64,000 bases of DNA from NCBI GenBank assembly GCA_023957475.1, contig JAMLHA010000005.1:1-64000 (forward strand), read 5' to 3'. The notes under the pieces are model-generated. The model had not been told where the DNA came from. It searched no databases and saw only the letters and a list, made by a program, of their open reading frames with translations. Below, piece by piece: positions 61,901 through 64,000 of the stretch (its first letter is position 1; each line of letters starts with the position of its first letter). The DNA is from Crocinitomicaceae bacterium (GTDB lineage: Bacteria > Bacteroidota > Bacteroidia > Flavobacteriales_D > Crocinitomicaceae). Both the position numbers and the translations under genes were made by a program.

Positions 61901-62718
61901 TTGCCTACCAGCTCGAAGTTTCCAGTTTGTTCGTGATTCTCTCCCAAAATATGATCCTGATAAGTAGAAAGCACTAATTTTTTTAAATAAAAATTGAAAC
62001 TTCTGAAGCGGAAACCAGCAATATTTTCGCACATAAAAGTGCGTACACCGACCTGATCCAATCGTTTTATTCGTTTTCTACACGAAATAAAGAATTTTTC
62101 TACATCAGTTGCAGCATCAAAATTGTGGTGAATAAGTGAAACGGTTTCTACAGCAAATTCTGCGGAACTTTCTCTTTCAGGAGTAACAACTCCCAGCTCA
62201 AAGACTCCTTTGAATAGCAGTTTCCCTTCTGTATGAACCTCAACGATTTCATGATATTGTTGCAAAAATCCGGATGGGTTAATCATGGGATCAATCACCG
62301 CACGTATGGCGTTGTAAACAGTAATGTTTTTAAATTGTAAGCGTACGTTTGTTGTATTGGTCGGTTCGTTCGCAACAGGAACAAACCCGTTGTAATGCCA
62401 GATTTTTTCATTGGCACTTTCCGTTAGCAGGCTTGGTGCGACAGACAAGTCAAGTGTTACCGTAAATTCCCGGTTATAGGGAACGCGGTATATATTTACA
62501 AAATCTTCCGCTTTATTGAATCCGGATGTACTTGGATAAGGACCTGAAGGCCCCGAAAGATTCCCTTTTGCAAAATGTTCATTTCCCAGCTGGCGGAAAA
62601 AATTCCAGCGCAGATGTATCCCTGATGCACTGCCGTCTTTTCCATCAGAACCGGCTGCTTGCAAATAACTGTAAGGTGACTGAAATATCGGGTTGATTAA
62701 ATTTATTTTAACTGGCAT
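55927..62718 (-). CDS. Giant multidomain protein, function unknown
   Basis: A 2263-residue protein without signal peptide, membrane segments or type IX sorting domain. It starts MPVKINLINPIFQSPYSYLQ. Residues about 420-590 contain five or so 30-32-residue helical repeats with the core PLSDdvLtalinRxlPL. The middle (about 600-1850) is rich in beta sandwiches with fibronectin-like strands. The last 390 residues are three similar domains of about 130 residues, each with a DDLGN- or DDLNG-type loop. It belongs to a four-gene operon with ten-base gaps. Phage tail, contractile injection or other particle structure is possible; no catalytic motif is recognised. Confidence 0.7.
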   Translation of the reverse strand: MPVKINLINPIFQSPYSYLQAAGSDGKDGSASGIHLRWNFFRQLGNEHFAKGNLSGPSGPYPSTSGFNKAEDFVNIYRVPYNREFTVTLDLSVAPSLLTESANEKIWHYNGFVPVANEPTNTTNVRLQFKNITVYNAIRAVIDPMINPSGFLQQYHEIVEVHTEGKLLFKGVFELGVVTPERESSAEFAVETVSLIHHNFDAATDVEKFFISCRKRIKRLDQVGVRTFMCENIAGFRFRSFNFYLKKLVLSTYQDHILGENHEQTGNFELVGKFSLDDGISDNNSLVFKRLEDVSKYIIHKRWPKYNGTNSSTGEFTVNVQNYKNRWLDSEGLKPAVINYLDLSKTDPQAITYLPSEDDDDSAAAEVSYMEMLRMVSMDFHAARMLGLGHIDLSKGTAPGIKDGGLTPAVVIGYINNPFNSSSKVRDYLVSKAPNSDEVLTAAINRVIPMNAAHLKTVLDATPLLSDDVLTTALNRFFPLPASSLESIMIANSPLSDDMLETLIEKSLLIQPDNLENILNVNGALSDKVLKALINRLLPLPIPHEHLERIMIAQSPLSDEVLIALLNRTLPLLPENVKEIFLQNTPISPLVEQVLRSKFWIPISIINEILNSTFIVSRINKTQYIYVMEYVTKVAIENVVPLQTTTHLFMSLPTSRNDYRLPPTPALKPISYGLFLNNATANPTQLTDDDGYTPFADERFINLKREQFIFERPFEDFFASKDEFCICHQSFPVGYGIEYKLSSETPYRKPEINHDSEYKDVSGLPETLFVPEVGNELVFNHQETEEGIHAYSLYSVNWFSRVSPLGNERLTDYTKFPKRNTILPPLNFAVQLIQEESPLIFTTSTEQQQLSDLTSSDKTLVRATFDWNHIHNKAYQFADYAEFLFRENPPSSIRGKIASVNQLSGKRAEIHTQAFTITSTSPAQTIQPYISPADIQRYIGSIFVADEKSFIIEDIPVSGNNLVFIIGQLRETAVTDVDNNNIFTVSESFISPASGSIFLTVENLAEPSNWDSKLTKRIYLEPFHTVSKVEIKNSGTAANNKVYTLNSVVLSSGNTVLYIDGTIANASASPLGNVVYPKRLKVIEADSTNKIFTVEGIVSSELTIGAAVNIQASGTIDGQYIVTGITTSGSNTDIEVAQPFTQVDFPFYLIFEKTIAITGLNATAKTITVSGNLTGEIIPLHRETEHYPDGSQKVVNIGGVIQKATITEFEDKDTNGNSIPGSRTGVYEIVFDTYQLPDHINENVEWYKGIIRILEDPAYLPTTLEPNRTIPQQKALQIWQIDRSGSTLKVVAADTTLQIDSNYDPVDGYVPIKTGTGINTNFHPSYRTYLLADTLAGNNFESAVILPQTGEGNRQTFMAVRAVDINESPVLSSYITPPVVLLAQEIAEPLPPGIPTGPTYATRPDFYGKATYTFDMHVNTSGDRKPYMLVFYRANERKILDQLYKPTTVTTILSDLKQLESPDKDFFTDRWNDLVNVNLDSSGLFKEYVLGGYRFPIPDNNAYSIPRMDITTPAVYPFDGTTTPGAQLSIVKDAIDGAFFPLTEQPVLYNQIDPGKQTSDRAPRLRNNNGQMLLPSDPDFDPNPMAVRYTDAGETYVRFTDYGLDGASKNFYFYFGVEMSNQLKVSDRSPIAGPILLVNAFPAEEPTIKKTVTRLSNELLEISTAVEFEINDYISSEGIKQIDIYRTSNPSDSLSIRTMKLVKSVAVGDEVIDDFSDVSFPLYGDPLFYRIVALREIVNENDLTEYIPSKPSNVVLTNIVDSINPPAPVLRSINGNTTSSELEDVILQWKPTCYNGTYSLEKMNDSGNWDVIYTVKSNESILQYPPLDENDQPDFTNFPQTALLPRYDEDENPIYHRFRVEVENSSGLFNLDEYELTLAKGDADLQELPSYLSFNDANNHELDILENLDVVTGASEPDSMTFTHRNEPLPAGHNTFVKVEITVSDDLGNSMTKTINTEGGSITFNNGEGNLILDDSEPNRIYTILTRLFTDFAVDGAVQKYSINYLAGPCYDLSLIKDLVSLTDSTHTINTLIDGAIDNGVAYPGFLTFKDISSLSNIGQALASIDITVLDDLGNTYTKTITSAEGEVTFLQNDGGLQLDAINPNRAYSISLVLKTDLCNNGTERAYNISYVFTPCNQLNVLTDIVSFTDGNTHVINPLINSQLTSLNHPNGSITITEIVSSLLPSGHVFDSMQVILDDDLNGHMSKIINSVNGSVTFTNGEGNLVLDNSNPYRTYYITLILYTNLCSNGSMYVYQVGYGLNT

Positions 62719-62728
62719 GGCATATCTT

Positions 62729-64000
62729 TTATTCGGTGATTAATTGAAGTAAAAATGAAACTGTTTCTTTAATGTCATATTGGGCTCCGCTCCATTGCAG
62801 GTATTCAAACTGAAAATCGTAGATTCCAGTTGTTACATCCATGTTTCCATTTGTGATGAAAACATTTCTTCTGTCCTTGGAGAATACTTTTTTGTCCAGC
62901 ACATTGCTTCCAAGTTCTGCCTGAACAGTATCTTTTATAACAGCATCAGGAATCTTAGGATCGTTGAATGGTTCAGGATTTCGTATCAGTACTCCCAGAA
63001 GCAGCCCCGTAGTTTCATCCTTTATCAGATTAAATTCGGTAGTTACTGCCGGGTGAAGTGCTCCAAGCTTGAAAATACCGCTGATTAATTTGTCATAATC
63101 ATACGCATATTCCTGTCTTAAAGGACTGTTTACATCCAGTGTATTGTTAACAATCGCTTGTGCCGTTGTGAGCTGTGTACTGTCAATTAATACAGGGACT
63201 TCAAAGCGTGCTGTCTTCGTAATAATGAGCGGATCTTCCTCATCACGTTCCAGAACATAACTGTTTACCTGCTCTTCAAAACTTTCATAGCGGGAAGTCT
63301 GGAAGACATAACGGTGTACCTCTTCTTCTGTATATTCACTTTGAGAAGCGGTTTTATAACGTGCTTTAAAGCTAGCTGTATAAAGCTTCAATGGTTCTAA
63401 TCTGTCAATAGATACTACTGAATGAACACCCATTGGAGAAATAGGAGAAGTGTTTACACACGGATTTCCGTTTTCAATCATATTATCCAATATCACAGCA
63501 TCCTGCACAAATCCCGGTAAGTCATCTGCCTGCCAGGTTACAGCTATTGGTTCTGCCGGTGGAAGTGTTATGTCCGGTGCTGGGTCTGCAATGGTCGTTA
63601 CCAGCTCTATCTGTACTTCTTCATTGTTTTGATATTCATCCCAATTACGGTAAAACTCGTAAACATAGTTTTTCAGGTAGAACAATAATAATTCCGGTTC
63701 AACATAAAACAACGGTTTCGCATGAATCAGTGCTCCATCCGCATTCGGATACGATTTTTCGTAATCCACATAATATTGCAGGCTTGCCAGCTTGAATTCC
63801 GCTTCTCTGTCTTTTGCTAACAAATGCTGATAAGTCGGGTTGCCTTGATGGAAGAATCCGATAGGTCCTTTGGTTTTAAACCCGAAAATGTAATTATTCG
63901 CATAACTGGTAATAAGTGAGGAACCAGCATCTTTATATAATCTGTCTTCCGTTTTTACTTCAACAGCATAATAAGCGTTAGGCCTCCACACGGGCTGGAT
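62729..64000 (-). CDS. Partial large protein upstream of giant gene
   Basis: The visible 423 codons are the C-terminal part of a longer protein: the frame is open to the window edge (IQPVWRPNAYYAVEVKT) with no stop, and a GTG at 63991 is not needed as start. The visible part alternates beta-rich domains (PAEPIAVTWQADDLPGFV, LKLYTASFKARYKT) and ends in VSFLLQLITE. It shares style with the giant protein, ten bases downstream. No family is recognised. Where its N-terminus begins is unknown. Confidence 0.65.
   Translation of the reverse strand: MQPVWRPNAYYAVEVKTEDRLYKDAGSSLITSYANNYIFGFKTKGPIGFFHQGNPTYQHLLAKDREAEFKLASLQYYVDYEKSYPNADGALIHAKPLFYVEPELLLFYLKNYVYEFYRNWDEYQNNEEVQIELVTTIADPAPDITLPPAEPIAVTWQADDLPGFVQDAVILDNMIENGNPCVNTSPISPMGVHSVVSIDRLEPLKLYTASFKARYKTASQSEYTEEEVHRYVFQTSRYESFEEQVNSYVLERDEEDPLIITKTARFEVPVLIDSTQLTTAQAIVNNTLDVNSPLRQEYAYDYDKLISGIFKLGALHPAVTTEFNLIKDETTGLLLGVLIRNPEPFNDPKIPDAVIKDTVQAELGSNVLDKKVFSKDRRNVFITNGNMDVTTGIYDFQFEYLQWSGAQYDIKETVSFLLQLITE

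Larger units (their letters stand above)
49448..64000. mobile_element. Integrative/mobilizable element at tRNA-Lys (right end outside window)
   Basis: Directly after tRNA-Lys the gene content changes to integrase, RteC, excisionase-type HTH, replication protein and DnaC-like ATPase, the usual Bacteroidetes integrative element front module. The following leftward genes have no housekeeping role. The junction probably lies within the tRNA 3' end; a second copy of that sequence should occur beyond the window. DNA from about 55 kb on is visibly richer in G and C than the defence island. Confidence 0.7.

Noticed and set aside
55259..63795. Several plus-strand open frames within the giant gene and its neighbours
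   Set aside because: All are shadows of the minus-strand coding frames, without starts, domains or compositional support.

Overview
The window looks like a chromosome segment of a flavobacterium-like Bacteroidetes. The evidence is an AT-rich genome, promoters with the TAnnTTTG -7 box, several secreted proteins with Por-type (type IX secretion) C-terminal sorting regions, the porZ-recO gene pair, DUF5686 and DUF4476 proteins, RteC, and a Bacteroidetes-type tyrosine integrase. Genus cannot be fixed from this sequence alone.

Three regions are visible. (1) Bases 1 to about 12.65 kb are an accessory island ending at the 3' end of a tRNA-Ser(GGA). It starts with a mobilization relaxase that has a frame problem at a ten-A run, preceded by an inverted repeat that could be an oriT. 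Small regulators and exported proteins follow. Then comes a tightly packed ten-gene operon at 3950-12462: RloA-like ATPase, RloB-like TOPRIM protein, MazG/MazG_C nucleotide pyrophosphohydrolase, two TIR proteins, a SLOG protein, a protein resembling the helical domain of phage 5-hydroxymethyluracil DNA kinases and thymine pyrophosphorylases, a ThsB-like TIR protein, an Nmad2 protein, and a DUF3892-like/TIR fusion. Two identical-architecture palindromes bracket its promoter. This is the strongest candidate for an unusual biological system: a nucleotide-signalling and base-modification-linked immunity operon. Its function is inferred from domains only.

(2) From 12.8 to 49.2 kb lies core chromosome: a two-module VOC protein, kdsB, a TonB-dependent receptor, dprA, an FAD-linked oxidase, porZ, recO, a 3-hydroxyacyl-CoA dehydrogenase, secreted proteases, a Kup K+ transporter beside a KdpDE-like two-component pair, paaZ, lamin-tail and Por-secreted proteins, asd, metal transporters (CDF and ZIP), an MBL-rhodanese protein, engB and a sugar transferase. 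It is interrupted by an IS110-family element at about 34448-35683. That element appears to have inserted inside the hairpin of a short palindromic intergenic repeat and carries a candidate bridge RNA. A decayed response-regulator locus lies at 43.5-44.2 kb.

(3) From tRNA-Lys(TTT) at 49.4 kb to the right edge is a second integrated element: tyrosine integrase, RteC, excisionase-type HTH, replication-initiator-like protein and DnaC-like ATPase. A leftward cargo operon follows with a ComEC-like MBL protein, a peptidoglycan-binding/M15 peptidase, a 2263-residue multidomain protein and a partial protein running off the window. None of these four shows a signal peptide (the start of the last is outside the window), which would suit a phage-tail-like or contractile particle, but no sheath or baseplate gene is visible here.
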